From Prochlorococcus sp. AG-363-A03 (GTDB lineage Bacteria > Cyanobacteriota > Cyanobacteriia > PCC-6307 > Cyanobiaceae), in assembly GCA_003280445.1 (NCBI GenBank), contig QCEW01000016.1, positions 1-32,667 of the forward strand: a stretch of DNA of 32,667 bases. The letters run 5' to 3'. A program made the translations under genes and the position numbers. This document shows, piece after piece, positions 15,168 to 24,084 of the stretch. The notes under the pieces were generated by a model. The model was not told where the DNA came from. It saw only the letters and a list, made by a program, of their open reading frames with translations, and did no database searches. Each line of letters begins with the position of its first letter. Position 1 is the first letter of the stretch.

Positions 15168-15731
15168 TTATAAAAAATCAATTTTTTCTTTGATTTTTAG
15201 GAAATCAGAATTAGTCAGACTCATCGGTTTACCTTCCTCTTTTGATGGATTCCTAAGTAAATAAGATGGATGGAAAACAGGCATAACAAGTCTATCCTCC
15301 CAATCGATCCATTTTCCCCTGAGAATGCTAATACGAGACTTCGTTTTTAAAATCGCTTCTAGTGCTGTTGCTCCAACTAGAACTATTACCCTGGGATTTA
15401 CAAGTTTTATTTGTTGATACAACCAGGGAAGATTTTCATGGATTTCAGCCTTAGTTGGGCGTCTATTTTGGGGTGGTCTACATTTGACCACGTTGCAAAA
15501 ATAAACATCCTGGTTGATATCAATTCCTACATTTTGAAGCAATTTATCAAGTAATTTTCCAGACCTTCCTACAAAAGGTTCTCCCAGCTCCTCCTCCTTT
15601 GCTCCTGGGGCCTCTCCAATAATCATCAACTTAGCTAAAGGGCTGCCCCTAGATACAACAATTTTATTTTTGGAATTGCTTAAATTACAAACATCAGAAA
15701 AGTCATTATCAGGGGCGCTATTTTTATTCAC
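15168..15731 (-). CDS. Uracil-DNA glycosylase, family 4-like, lacking two cluster Cys
   Basis: Removes uracil from DNA. 187 residues with IIGEAPGAKEEELGEPFVG (37-55), GRSGKLLDKLL, VVKCRPPQNRRPT (81-93) and the catalytic-region HPSYLLR (154-160). Family-4 enzymes usually bind a [4Fe-4S] cluster with four Cys: an N-terminal CxxC, the KC of KCRPP, and a Cys 16 residues later. Here C15 and C84 remain, but the first and last positions are S12 and N100, so the cluster is probably absent or altered. The start is GTG at 15731, overlapping the stop of the upstream VOC gene (ATGTGA), which indicates translational coupling. Confidence 0.88.
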   Translation of the reverse strand: MNKNSAPDNDFSDVCNLSNSKNKIVVSRGSPLAKLMIIGEAPGAKEEELGEPFVGRSGKLLDKLLQNVGIDINQDVYFCNVVKCRPPQNRRPTKAEIHENLPWLYQQIKLVNPRVIVLVGATALEAILKTKSRISILRGKWIDWEDRLVMPVFHPSYLLRNPSKEEGKPMSLTNSDFLKIKEKIDFL

Positions 15732-16141
15732 ATCAAAGCATCCAAATCTGATCCTTTTGAAAGGTACGGCACTAAAATCAAGAATTTATTACCTTCTGGA
15801 TCAAGAATCCATTGCTCAGCTCCAAAGTTTGCCAATTTTGGTATGCCCATAACACTACCTCCGATTTTTAATATCTCAGAAATCCACCTTTCAATCATTT
15901 TTGATGGATCTTCTGAAGGTTCACCTTGAAAACATAATGAGGTTGAATTTCCTTTCCTTTGCCATTCATGATTCTCATTAGGTCGATAAAAATGTATTTT
16001 GGATCGATTATTTATTGAAATAAAATAATGAGTTGCATTAAAACCTTTATTTGCATTGCCAGAGTTGACCTTGGCATAAAAATCAGACAATTCTTTAGGG
16101 TTTTCAGAAGCAATTACAAAGTTTATGTTCATCAAAGGCAT
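15728..16141 (-). CDS. VOC-fold (glyoxalase/dioxygenase superfamily) protein
   Basis: 137 residues forming a single VOC unit pair: NINFVIASENPKELSDFYAKV at the N-terminus, a central HYFISINNRSKIHFYRP, and a C-terminal GAEQWILDPEGNKFLILVP. Members include glyoxalases, resistance proteins and dioxygenases; the substrate cannot be read from sequence. Start ATG at 16141, with M4 (16132) equally possible. It overlaps the uracil-DNA glycosylase start by 4 bp and so probably shares its transcript. Confidence 0.75.
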   Translation of the reverse strand: MPLMNINFVIASENPKELSDFYAKVNSGNANKGFNATHYFISINNRSKIHFYRPNENHEWQRKGNSTSLCFQGEPSEDPSKMIERWISEILKIGGSVMGIPKLANFGAEQWILDPEGNKFLILVPYLSKGSDLDALM

Positions 16142-16180
16142 GCAAGTATCTGATTAAGTAGTAAGTTTGTAATTAGATGA

Positions 16181-16199
16181 ATTCACTTTAAAAGTGAAT
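16181..16199. promoter_or_regulatory. 19-bp perfect palindrome in a divergent promoter region
   Basis: ATTCACTTT and AAAGTGAAT are exact inverted copies around a single A. They lie 33 bp upstream of the aminotransferase start and 40 bp from the start of the divergent VOC gene. Position and symmetry fit a dimeric repressor site controlling one or both genes. The regulator is unknown. Confidence 0.45.
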
Positions 16200-16232
16200 C
16201 TAAGAAAAACATTTTGAAGTTATGCTTCGAAG

Positions 16233-17411
16233 ATGACTGAAAAATCACAGATATCTAAAAGAGCTCTCTCAATAAAACCTTCTCTAACTCTTGAGATCAG
16301 CGCAAAAGCTAAGGCTTTAAAAGCTGAAGGAAAAAACATTTGTAGTTTAAGCGCTGGAGAACCTGATTTCGATACCCCAGGATTTATTATCGATGCCACT
16401 CTAAAAGCATTAAAAGATGGAAAAACTCGTTATGGACCTGCTGCTGGAGATCCAGAATTAAGAGAAGCCATTGCCCAAAAGCAATCAAATATTAATAAAG
16501 TACCCACAAAAACAGACAATGTTTTGGTAACAAATGGAGGAAAACAAGCAATATACAATTTATTTCAAGTAGTTTTAAATCCTGGAGATGAAGTCCTTAT
16601 ACCTGCACCATATTGGCTTAGTTATCCAGAGATAACCCTTTTAGCTGGTGCCAAACCAATTAAAATTAAATCTTCAACTAAAGATAATTTCAAAATAGAT
16701 ATCAATTCTCTAGAAGAAAACGTAACTGAAAAAACAAGGTTATTAATTATCAACTCTCCAAGTAATCCAACAGGCTGCGTTTTAACCGAGCAAGAAATGA
16801 AAACTATTTCTGAGTTTTTAAGAAGACATCCAAGAATTTTTTTAATGAGTGATGAAATTTATGAATTTCTTATTTCTCCAAATCAAGTTCATCACAGTTT
16901 CGCAAAAATAGCACCAGATTTAAAAAATAGAATTTTCACAGTCAACGGTTTTGCCAAGGCTTGGGCAATGACTGGCTGGAGGATTGGATACCTAACAGGA
17001 AATACAGATGTAATAAAGAAAGCCACAGCTTTACAAAGTCAAAGTACAAGCAATGTATGCAGTTTTGCTCAAAAAGGAGCTATTGCCGCACTCCAGGGCT
17101 CAAAAGATTGCGTTCATGAAATGGCAGAAACTTATAACAAAAGGAGGTTATTGATAACAGAAAGACTAAAAAAAATAAAAAATATTTCTTTCGTCCCTCC
17201 TACTGGAGCTTTCTATGTTTTCCCAGAAATTAATCTAGAGGATATCGATTCAATAAGTTTCTGTAAATTGGCACTAGAAAAGGTTGGCCTAGCAATAGTT
17301 CCAGGGATTGCTTTCGGAGATGACAAATGCATTAGAATCTCATATGCATCTTCAAATGAAATGATCAACGATGGAGTTGATAGATTAGAAAAACTTTTAA
17401 GTGATTTTTAA
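16233..17411 (+). CDS. PLP-dependent class I aminotransferase (aspartate/prephenate type)
   Basis: 392 residues of fold-type I, subgroup Igamma-like. Key parts are LSAGEPDFDTP (39-49), the RYGPAAGDPELR substrate segment, NSPSNPTGCV (174-183), DEIYE (207-211), PLP Lys242 in GFAKAWAMTGWRIGY, and a late RISYASS carrying the carboxylate-binding Arg. Relatives transfer the amino group between aspartate and 2-oxoglutarate, and some also make arogenate from prephenate; the sequence does not decide which. Start ATG at 16233. It is followed after 10 bp by the phnD-like gene, so they may be co-transcribed. Confidence 0.9.
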   Translation: MTEKSQISKRALSIKPSLTLEISAKAKALKAEGKNICSLSAGEPDFDTPGFIIDATLKALKDGKTRYGPAAGDPELREAIAQKQSNINKVPTKTDNVLVTNGGKQAIYNLFQVVLNPGDEVLIPAPYWLSYPEITLLAGAKPIKIKSSTKDNFKIDINSLEENVTEKTRLLIINSPSNPTGCVLTEQEMKTISEFLRRHPRIFLMSDEIYEFLISPNQVHHSFAKIAPDLKNRIFTVNGFAKAWAMTGWRIGYLTGNTDVIKKATALQSQSTSNVCSFAQKGAIAALQGSKDCVHEMAETYNKRRLLITERLKKIKNISFVPPTGAFYVFPEINLEDIDSISFCKLALEKVGLAIVPGIAFGDDKCIRISYASSNEMINDGVDRLEKLLSDF

Positions 17412-17421
17412 ATAAAAAAAA

Positions 17422-18333
17422 ATGAATCAAGCCCCAAGAACAATCAAGTTCAGGAAATTAACTATTGCTCTTTTATCAATAATTAATTTATCTAATATTG
17501 GTTCATTAAAAGCAGAGGGAATACTTCGCATTGGGGCGATACCAGATCAAAAACCAGAGCACCTGAATCGTCTATATAAAGTATTATCCTCTGAATTAAG
17601 CGAGCAGCTCAATGTGCAAGTCCGTTATAAACCAGTTACAAATTATGCTGCAGCTGTAACAGCTTTTAGGACCGGGAATTTAGATTTAGTATGGTTCGGT
17701 GCTTTAACGGGTGTACAAGCAAGACTTCAAAGCAAAGGATCCAAGGTAATAGCACAAAGAGATATTGATGAAAAATTCCATAGTATTTTTATTGCAAACA
17801 AGAAAAGTTCAATCCAAAAAATAAATAACATAAATGACTTAAAAACACTAAAAGGCAAGCGTTTTACTTTTGGCTCTGAAAGTTCAACATCAGGAAGATT
17901 GATGCCAGAATATTTTTTAAACAAAGCAGATGTTCAACTTAAAGATTTCAAAGGTGCAAGCCCAGGCTTTAGTGGTAGCCACGATTCAACATTAATGCTT
18001 GTGCAAAGTGGTTCATATGAGGCAGGTGCTCTTAGCGAAGAAGTATGGAAGAGAAATCTTGAGAGAGGACGCGTGGACCCCTCAAAAGTCTTTGTGATTT
18101 GGAAGACTCCTTCTTATCATAATTATCATTGGCTTGCTCAAGGAAACCTAGATAAAAAGTTCAAAAAAGGTTTTACGAAAGAGCTTACAAATGTATTTTT
18201 ACGTTTCAATGAAAAGTCTAAAAAACAAAAACAAATTCTCGAATTATTTAGCGCAAAAAAATTTATAATATCAAAAAACGAGAATTATAATAAGATAGAG
18301 AAGGTAGGTAGAAAAATTGGAAAGATTAAGTGA
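17422..18333 (+). CDS. phnD: Phosphonate/phosphite ABC transporter, substrate-binding protein
   Basis: 303 residues, periplasmic after removal of a signal peptide (basic start RTIKFRK, hydrophobic stretch, likely cut near LKAEG at 33). The PhnD/PtxB family core is evident: LRIGAIPDQKPEHL, VTNYAAAVTAFRTGNLDLVWFG, FTFGSESSTSGRLMPEYFL and a Ser/His-rich site near SPGFSGSHD. Picocyanobacterial PhnD proteins of this kind have been shown to favour phosphite or methylphosphonate, so the ligand is probably a reduced phosphorus compound (family knowledge). It is the first gene of a three-gene transporter operon. Confidence 0.92.
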   Translation: MNQAPRTIKFRKLTIALLSIINLSNIGSLKAEGILRIGAIPDQKPEHLNRLYKVLSSELSEQLNVQVRYKPVTNYAAAVTAFRTGNLDLVWFGALTGVQARLQSKGSKVIAQRDIDEKFHSIFIANKKSSIQKINNINDLKTLKGKRFTFGSESSTSGRLMPEYFLNKADVQLKDFKGASPGFSGSHDSTLMLVQSGSYEAGALSEEVWKRNLERGRVDPSKVFVIWKTPSYHNYHWLAQGNLDKKFKKGFTKELTNVFLRFNEKSKKQKQILELFSAKKFIISKNENYNKIEKVGRKIGKIK

Positions 18334-19064
18334 CTAAGTTACTAGAACTAAAGAATATAAGCCATAGCAGTAAAGAAAGTATTAGAGTAAAAGATATTAA
18401 TTTAACAATAAATCAAGGTGAGAAGATAGCACTTATTGGCAAGAGTGGCTCTGGCAAAAGTACATTAATCTCGATCGCGAATGGATCACTAATCCCAAAC
18501 GAAGGGGATGTAATATGGAAAGGTTCTCACATAAACAATATTTCAAATATTGAGTCGTCAAAAATAGGAACTATATGGCAGGACTTATCGTTGATAGATG
18601 AGCTAAATGTCGCTCAGAATATAAACTGCGGTGCACTAGGTAAACACAATTTCATATGGGCTTTAAAAAATCTCCTCGGAGTCTTAGATAAAGGTTTATG
18701 CCAAGAATGCTTAGCAGCAGTCTCTCTGCCTAAAAAAACTATTTATTCCTATATAAATAAACTTTCTGGTGGGCAAAAAAAAAGAATAGCAATTGCACGT
18801 CTTTTAAGACAAGAACCAGAGATTCTTCTTGGAGACGAACCTTTCTCAAATTTAGACCCTCTATTATCAAAAAATATCTTAAATTTATTTATTAATCAAA
18901 AAAATTATCTTAGAATTAAAATCCCTGAGACCATACTTATAAGTCTTCACCAAATTAATTTAATAAATAATTTCAATAGAGTTATTGGGTTAAAAGATGG
19001 AGAGATTGTAATAGATAGAGAAATTAATAATATTATTCAATCAGAGCTAGATTGGCTATTTTAA
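18330..19064 (+). CDS. phnC: Phosphonate/phosphite ABC transporter, ATPase
   Basis: 244-residue ABC ATPase. Walker A GKSGSGKST (37-45), Q-loop near IWQDLSL, signature LSGGQKKR, Walker B LLGDEPFSNLD and the H-loop ISLHQ are all present. It starts with GTG at 18330, overlapping the phnD stop (GTGA), so it is translationally coupled. Its expected partners are the flanking PhnD and PhnE proteins. Confidence 0.92.
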   Translation: MTKLLELKNISHSSKESIRVKDINLTINQGEKIALIGKSGSGKSTLISIANGSLIPNEGDVIWKGSHINNISNIESSKIGTIWQDLSLIDELNVAQNINCGALGKHNFIWALKNLLGVLDKGLCQECLAAVSLPKKTIYSYINKLSGGQKKRIAIARLLRQEPEILLGDEPFSNLDPLLSKNILNLFINQKNYLRIKIPETILISLHQINLINNFNRVIGLKDGEIVIDREINNIIQSELDWLF

Positions 19065-19070
19065 TTCATA

Positions 19071-20621
19071 ATGAAATTAATAAAACCAGTATCAACTTTA
19101 TTAACATTAATCCCATCAATAGCCTACATTCCCATTCTAATAGAAATCATCAAAGGATTTCATTTTGGGGGTCTAAATATCATATTTCTATTCATAAGCT
19201 CAGCAATAAAGCCATCGTTCAATCAAGAAGTAGTTAAAAGCGCATGGGAGGGACTTCAAATAACAATTGCTACTGCTTTAACTAGCTGGGTTATAAGTAT
19301 GCTTATTGGAATTCTTTTAGGTGTACTATCTACAGATTTATTTTGGAAAAGTATTCCTAAATTTTCTTATTTAGGTAAATTCATAAAATACTCATTAGCA
19401 ATTCCAAGATCAATACATGAAGTAGTCTGGGGCCTGCTATTTATACAGATTTTAGGTTTGAATATTTGGGTGGCAATTATATCAATAGTCATTCCCTATT
19501 CAGCGTTAACAGCAAGAGTAATTTCAGAGCAACTAGATAATTATGATATACAACCTTTAATAGCAATCAAGAAAACTGGATCTAATGTGACGAGCTCATT
19601 AATAACTATTCTAATACCAAAGTTAATACCTATTGTAGCTACATATGGAAGTTATAGATTTGAATGTGCAATTAGAGGTGTAACTTTACTTGGAATATTT
19701 GGATTAGGAGGTATAGGAACAGAACTATATTTAACCTTAAAATCCTTTGAGTTCAATGAAATGTGGACTTGTTTGTGGATGCTTTGGTTAGTTATGATTT
19801 TATTAGAGAAATTTATAAGATATTTAAGAAGTTATTTATCTGAAAATATTAGTTTAAAAAATTCTTTCTTAATTTCAATCTCAATATTTTCACTATCTCT
19901 ATCGTTAGGTATTAGTTGGCTTTATAATCTAAATTTTGAGATATTTACTCCATTAAGCTTTTCTTATTTAAATTTACCTTCATTCGTAGAGATAAGAAAT
20001 GGATTTAATACCTTACCTCTTTTCAAACTAATCATTACAACAATTTTAATAACTTTTTTCGCCTCAGGGATTGCGATAGGGACACCTCCACTTCTACTAG
20101 TATTATTCCCAGGTAAGTTCCCTCTAAAAGTTCAAAATCTTATTTGGATCCTCTTTAGATTGATACCTCCTCCATTGACCACTATCCTTATTCTTCTTTT
20201 TACTAATCCTAATATATCTGTAGCCGCATTATCACTAGGAATTACACATATGGGTGTCATGGGAAGATTACTTACAGATAACATACTAAATCAAGAAAAA
20301 AGTATTTATCGAGCAATTAAAAGCAATGGTTCAACCAAGAAATCAGCAACACTTTATGGAATATTAGCCCCCCAAAGTAATAGTTACTTGGCTTATGGAG
20401 CATATAGAAGTGACGTAATCCTAAAGGAAACAGCAATCATAGGTGCAGTCGGAGGAGTAGGATTAGGTTGGCAATTACAGGAATCACTAAGCTCGTTCGA
20501 CTGGGCACAAGTCATGATAATAACTGCTACTTTCTCATTATTAACAATGTCAGGAGAATTTTTATTTAACACTTCTCAAAATTATTGGTTAAAGAATTCA
20601 ACCAACAATTTCATTAATTAG
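19071..20621 (+). CDS. phnE: Phosphonate/phosphite ABC transporter, double-length permease
   Basis: 516 residues, about twice a standard PhnE. It holds two permease halves, each with several membrane helices and an EAA-type coupling loop: IAIKKTGSNVTSSLITILIP in the first half and RAIKSNGSTKKSATLYGIL in the second. The fused chain would by itself form the transmembrane pathway that normally needs a dimer. It begins 6 bp after phnC. No phosphonate-degrading genes (C-P lyase, phosphonatase) or phosphite dehydrogenase lie nearby, so the window shows uptake only. Confidence 0.9.
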   Translation: MKLIKPVSTLLTLIPSIAYIPILIEIIKGFHFGGLNIIFLFISSAIKPSFNQEVVKSAWEGLQITIATALTSWVISMLIGILLGVLSTDLFWKSIPKFSYLGKFIKYSLAIPRSIHEVVWGLLFIQILGLNIWVAIISIVIPYSALTARVISEQLDNYDIQPLIAIKKTGSNVTSSLITILIPKLIPIVATYGSYRFECAIRGVTLLGIFGLGGIGTELYLTLKSFEFNEMWTCLWMLWLVMILLEKFIRYLRSYLSENISLKNSFLISISIFSLSLSLGISWLYNLNFEIFTPLSFSYLNLPSFVEIRNGFNTLPLFKLIITTILITFFASGIAIGTPPLLLVLFPGKFPLKVQNLIWILFRLIPPPLTTILILLFTNPNISVAALSLGITHMGVMGRLLTDNILNQEKSIYRAIKSNGSTKKSATLYGILAPQSNSYLAYGAYRSDVILKETAIIGAVGGVGLGWQLQESLSSFDWAQVMIITATFSLLTMSGEFLFNTSQNYWLKNSTNNFIN

Positions 20622-20645
20622 TTATTTTATTAAAGCTATAGACTT

Positions 20646-21293
20646 ATGAATAAATATCAGAAAAAATTAATCATAATTGGAGATAGTGGGGTTTACGGAT
20701 GGGGCGATCTAGAGGGAGGGGGATGGTCTGAGAGATTAAGACAAAATTGGTTAAATTTAGATGGTGCACCTATCATTTATTCTCTCGGAATAAGAGGCGA
20801 TGGATTAGAGAAAGTTGCTATAAGATATAAGAATGAGTGGGCAACAAGGGGAGAGTTAAGAAGAAAAGTTCCTGAAGGTATTTTACTATCAATTGGATTA
20901 AATGATACAGCTAGAATCGGAAGAAAAGATGGCAGGCCCCAACTTTCCGAAGATGCTTTTAAATTTGGCTTAAAACAATTAGTAACCGAAATTAAGAATG
21001 AAGTACATATAATGGTTCTTGGATTAACACCTGTTAATGAAGACTCAATGCCTTTTGCAGAATGTCTTTGGTATTCAAATAAAGCTTGTTCTAAATATGA
21101 AAATAAAATTGAAGAAACTTGCTTAGAATTAAATGTCCCGTTTTTATCTATCCATGAGAAAATGATCAACCTATTATCATTTAAAGAATTACTCTCATCA
21201 GATGGAATACATCTAAATACTAAGGGTCATAAATGGATTTATGACCAAATTAGCGCATGGCCAGCACTGAAAAATTGGGCTGATTTAAAATAA
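20646..21293 (+). CDS. SGNH/GDSL-family hydrolase
   Basis: 215 residues with the four SGNH blocks: block I IIGDSGVYGWG (Ser14 nucleophile), a Gly in block II (SLGIRGDG), block III SIGLNDTAR (N86) and block V DGIHLN (D186, H189). Such enzymes are esterases, lipases or acyl-thioesterases; the substrate is unknown. No signal peptide, so probably cytosolic. It starts 24 bp after phnE on the same strand and could be part of the phn transcript, though a functional link is not evident. It converges on the DUF92 gene with only 5 bp between stops. Confidence 0.85.
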   Translation: MNKYQKKLIIIGDSGVYGWGDLEGGGWSERLRQNWLNLDGAPIIYSLGIRGDGLEKVAIRYKNEWATRGELRRKVPEGILLSIGLNDTARIGRKDGRPQLSEDAFKFGLKQLVTEIKNEVHIMVLGLTPVNEDSMPFAECLWYSNKACSKYENKIEETCLELNVPFLSIHEKMINLLSFKELLSSDGIHLNTKGHKWIYDQISAWPALKNWADLK

Positions 21294-21298
21294 ATATT

Positions 21299-22042
21299 TC
21301 AAACAAACTTCAAATATAAAAAGATAGAAATAATAGCGGCTATAGATGTCTGGATTGAATTAACTAATTCATTAGTCATCCAATCAATCTTATTTTGAAC
21401 TACTGCTCCAATATAACTTTCCAAAAAAGTTGCTAAATATCCAGATAAGAAAACTATAAAAGCAATAGATAGACCAGAAATTATAGATAGATTAAGCATA
21501 AACGCAGTCATAATAAAACTTCCCAACAAGCCAGCCAATGAACCTTCAATGCTGATTGCTCCCTCTGTTCCTGGTGAAACTGGCTTAAACGTCGTAATTA
21601 AAAAAGTTCTTTTACCAAATCTTTTGCCAATTTCACTTGAAAAAGTATCTGAAAGTTTTGCACTAAAACTCGACGCAAAACCTACCATGAATAAAGTCAA
21701 AAAATTTGGCCAAAAACAACTTAATAGTGCGAGTGCACAGCCTGTGGCGGCAGAGCCCCAAACATTTTCAGGGCCACGTTGACCACCTCTGGCTTCTGCA
21801 ATACCTCGGGAAGCCTTGTTCTTGTAACCAATTTTTGTAACTAAAGTTCCCAATAAGAGATATACACAAACTGATATCCAGCCATTCCAACCAATAGAAC
21901 CCAATAAAAGGGTTCCAAGTACTCCAGCATGTATCCAACCTTTCTTAGTTAAAAAGGGAAGCCTTTGTCCAAAAAATATCAACAAGAAATTAATCAAAAA
22001 AGCATTCAGCCAAATAGCGCCAACCAAAGCTAAGTTACTCAT
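21299..22042 (-). CDS. DUF92 membrane protein, VTE6-like (probable phytyl-phosphate kinase)
   Basis: 247 residues with about six membrane helices. DUF92/TIGR00297 motifs include RGIAEARGGQRGPENVWGSAA (split about 77-97), FASSFSAKLSDTFSSEIGKRFG and TFKPVSPGTEGAISIEG. In plants (VTE6) and in Synechocystis a member of this family phosphorylates phytyl phosphate to phytyl diphosphate, recycling phytol from chlorophyll for tocopherol or new chlorophyll. The same role here is inference from family. ATG at 22042, just downstream of rsmE on the same strand with a 63-bp gap. Confidence 0.82.
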   Translation of the reverse strand: MSNLALVGAIWLNAFLINFLLIFFGQRLPFLTKKGWIHAGVLGTLLLGSIGWNGWISVCVYLLLGTLVTKIGYKNKASRGIAEARGGQRGPENVWGSAATGCALALLSCFWPNFLTLFMVGFASSFSAKLSDTFSSEIGKRFGKRTFLITTFKPVSPGTEGAISIEGSLAGLLGSFIMTAFMLNLSIISGLSIAFIVFLSGYLATFLESYIGAVVQNKIDWMTNELVNSIQTSIAAIISIFLYLKFV

Positions 22043-22105
22043 CGTTTCTACTCAGCATGACTGTGTCTAAACAATAGACGTTTTTGTGATCAACAACATT
22101 CAAAC

Positions 22106-22870
22106 TTAAAGGGGTGATTTAAGTCTTCTCCATGAAGTCATCAGTTGACAGGCACTTACAGCAGCAGTTGATGTCCTCAAAATAGTTTCTCCCATAGACA
22201 CCCCAGCAAAGCCAGCTTCAAAGGCTAATGCCTCTTCATTTTTATCCCAGCCTCCTTCTGGGCCAATTACCATCCAAACTTGATTGACTTTATGTGGTGT
22301 CTCTTTTAACCAATTCACACAATCTTGCAAGTTTTGAATGCGTGTTGTGGAGAAGCCGATTTGAGCTTCGGAAGGTAAATCATTTATCCAATCATAAAAT
22401 GTCAATGACTGCATTAATTCTGGACTCCATAGTCTTTCAGATTGCTCAACGGCTTCATAAATAATTTTTTTAAATCTAATAAATTTTTCGTTATTGCATT
22501 CTTTCACTACTGATCGTTTTGAAATCAATGGTTGAATGATGTCAACTCCTATCTCACAACTCATTTGCAATATGTTTTCAAACCCCTTTTTAGGGATAAC
22601 TACAGCAATGCATATTAATGGCCTCTCTCTTGAAGCTACTCGGATAGGTTTATCAAAACCATTAGTAAATTTTATAGTATTTCTCTCAAGAATTTTTGCA
22701 TTCCAAAGACGACCCTTCCCATCTATAACTTCTAAGTGATCTTCCGATCTCATCCTCATGACCCTAGATAAATAATGCGATTCATTAGAGGTCAATATCA
22801 GCTCTCCATTTGAATCGATTTCATCAGATAATCGATATGGATTTATAAATAATCTTCTTTTCTCAGCCAT
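22106..22870 (-). CDS. rsmE: 16S rRNA m3U1498 methyltransferase
   Basis: 254-residue SPOUT methyltransferase that modifies U1498 of 16S rRNA in the decoding region. An N-terminal PUA-like part includes HYLSRVMRMRSEDHLEVIDG. The knotted SAM-binding end carries VIGPEGGWDKNEEALA and GETILRTSTAAVSA, diagnostic for RsmE. ATG at 22870. It follows the DUF3531 gene by 6 bp, so the two are co-transcribed. Confidence 0.94.
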   Translation of the reverse strand: MAEKRRLFINPYRLSDEIDSNGELILTSNESHYLSRVMRMRSEDHLEVIDGKGRLWNAKILERNTIKFTNGFDKPIRVASRERPLICIAVVIPKKGFENILQMSCEIGVDIIQPLISKRSVVKECNNEKFIRFKKIIYEAVEQSERLWSPELMQSLTFYDWINDLPSEAQIGFSTTRIQNLQDCVNWLKETPHKVNQVWMVIGPEGGWDKNEEALAFEAGFAGVSMGETILRTSTAAVSACQLMTSWRRLKSPL

Positions 22871-22876
22871 AGAGAA

Positions 22877-23326
22877 TTACTTTGTTGAAGAAAAAATTGC
22901 ATCTGGATGTTCTTCTACTGGCCAGTCTTGATTTACTCCTCCTATTATTAGCTCCTCTATTTTTACAACATCAACATCCAACTGTTTTAGTACATTTATC
23001 AAAATATCTATTCCAATGAGGTCAGAAGTTCCTAAATCGACCCAACATCTAGCCCAACACTCATTAAATTCGAATTCTCCAAGATTATGCATCAATGAGG
23101 GGAGACTAATTGAATTATCGTCATTGTCATAGCTCATCCAACTTACATCAGAACCCATTTCATGCGTTTGCATATTTTCAGAATTAAATCCCCCAAGTCG
23201 ACCTAATACATACCAAGAATCAAAAATGCCATCAATGTAGTCTTTTTCTCCTTTACTAGGTACATCTGAATATCTAAGCCATATCCAACAATTGAAAGGA
23301 TCAACTTCACGAAATCGAACTTCCAT
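22877..23326 (-). CDS. DUF3531 family protein
   Basis: 149 residues, soluble and rich in Trp, Asp and Glu. The start EVRFREVDPFNCWIWLRY and the following GRLGGFNSENMQ match the cyanobacterial/plastid DUF3531 family, which has no established function. The ATG at 23326 faces an AT-rich 115-bp gap shared with the divergent ABC ATPase gene. It is the first gene of a minus-strand run with rsmE and possibly the DUF92 gene. Confidence 0.8.
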   Translation of the reverse strand: MEVRFREVDPFNCWIWLRYSDVPSKGEKDYIDGIFDSWYVLGRLGGFNSENMQTHEMGSDVSWMSYDNDDNSISLPSLMHNLGEFEFNECWARCWVDLGTSDLIGIDILINVLKQLDVDVVKIEELIIGGVNQDWPVEEHPDAIFSSTK

Positions 23327-23441
23327 AAAAAATAAATCTTGAAAAAGAAAAACTAAAATATATCAAGTTTAATCTAATGTAAATTGATAAAATAAAATAG
23401 AAAAATCTTTATTTAGTTGATCAAAGAATCAATAAAAAAGA

Positions 23442-24068
23442 ATGCTTAGTTTAAAAAATATTTATTACCACCCGTCAACAGCAGAGAAACCAATACTTAG
23501 AAATTTGTCTTTAAATTCTAAGACTGGAAAAATCACAATAGTTAGAGGACCAAGTGGAAGTGGAAAGACTACATTGGTAGAAATCATTAGCGGTATATCT
23601 GGATATCAGAAGGGAGAGGTAACATGGTTCAATAAAGCTTTAAATGCTCGACAGCGCAGGTGGTTATGTGGCTTAGTTTTTCAATTTCCAGAAAGATATT
23701 TTCTTGGATTATCGATAGCTCAAGAATTACGACTTGGGCACAAGAAGTTAACGACTGAAGAACAAATTTCAACTCTCAAAAAGGTGGGTTTAATCAACTT
23801 AGATTTAAAGAAGCCTCCAGAGTCTCTTAGTGGAGGTCAACAACGACGACTAGCTATTGCTGTTCAACTATTAAGGAATCCAAAAGTACTTTTATTGGAC
23901 GAGCCAACAGCAGGTTTAGATTGGTCAGTGAGACACGGAATCATACAATTACTCGCAAAGCTTAAAGAAAAGCAAACTATTCTAATAGTTACTCATGAAC
24001 CCGAACTTTTTAAAAATTTGAATACTGACAATTATGAGTTGCACGATGGTCAACTTATCCCTCAATAA
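23442..24068 (+). CDS. ABC transporter ATPase, CbiO/ABCI-like
   Basis: 208 residues: Walker A GPSGSGKT (36-43), Q-loop in [12 protein letters not shown], signature [10 protein letters not shown], Walker [13 protein letters not shown] and the H-loop IVTHEPE. The FPERYF segment after the Q-loop is typical of energy-coupling (CbiO/EcfA) ATPases and of plastid ABCI11-like proteins linked to metal homeostasis. No permease is adjacent, so its substrate cannot be inferred. Its 3' end is followed closely by hslO. Confidence 0.85.
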   Translation: MLSLKNIYYHPSTAEKPILRNLSLNSKTGKITIVRGPSGSGKTTLVEIISGISGYQKGEVTWFNKALNARQRRWLCGLVFQFPERYFLGLSIAQELRLGHKKLTTEEQISTLKKVGLINLDLKKPPESLSGGQQRRLAIAVQLLRNPKVLLLDEPTAGLDWSVRHGIIQLLAKLKEKQTILIVTHEPELFKNLNTDNYELHDGQLIPQ

Positions 24069-24084
24069 ACAACTAAACCAATCA

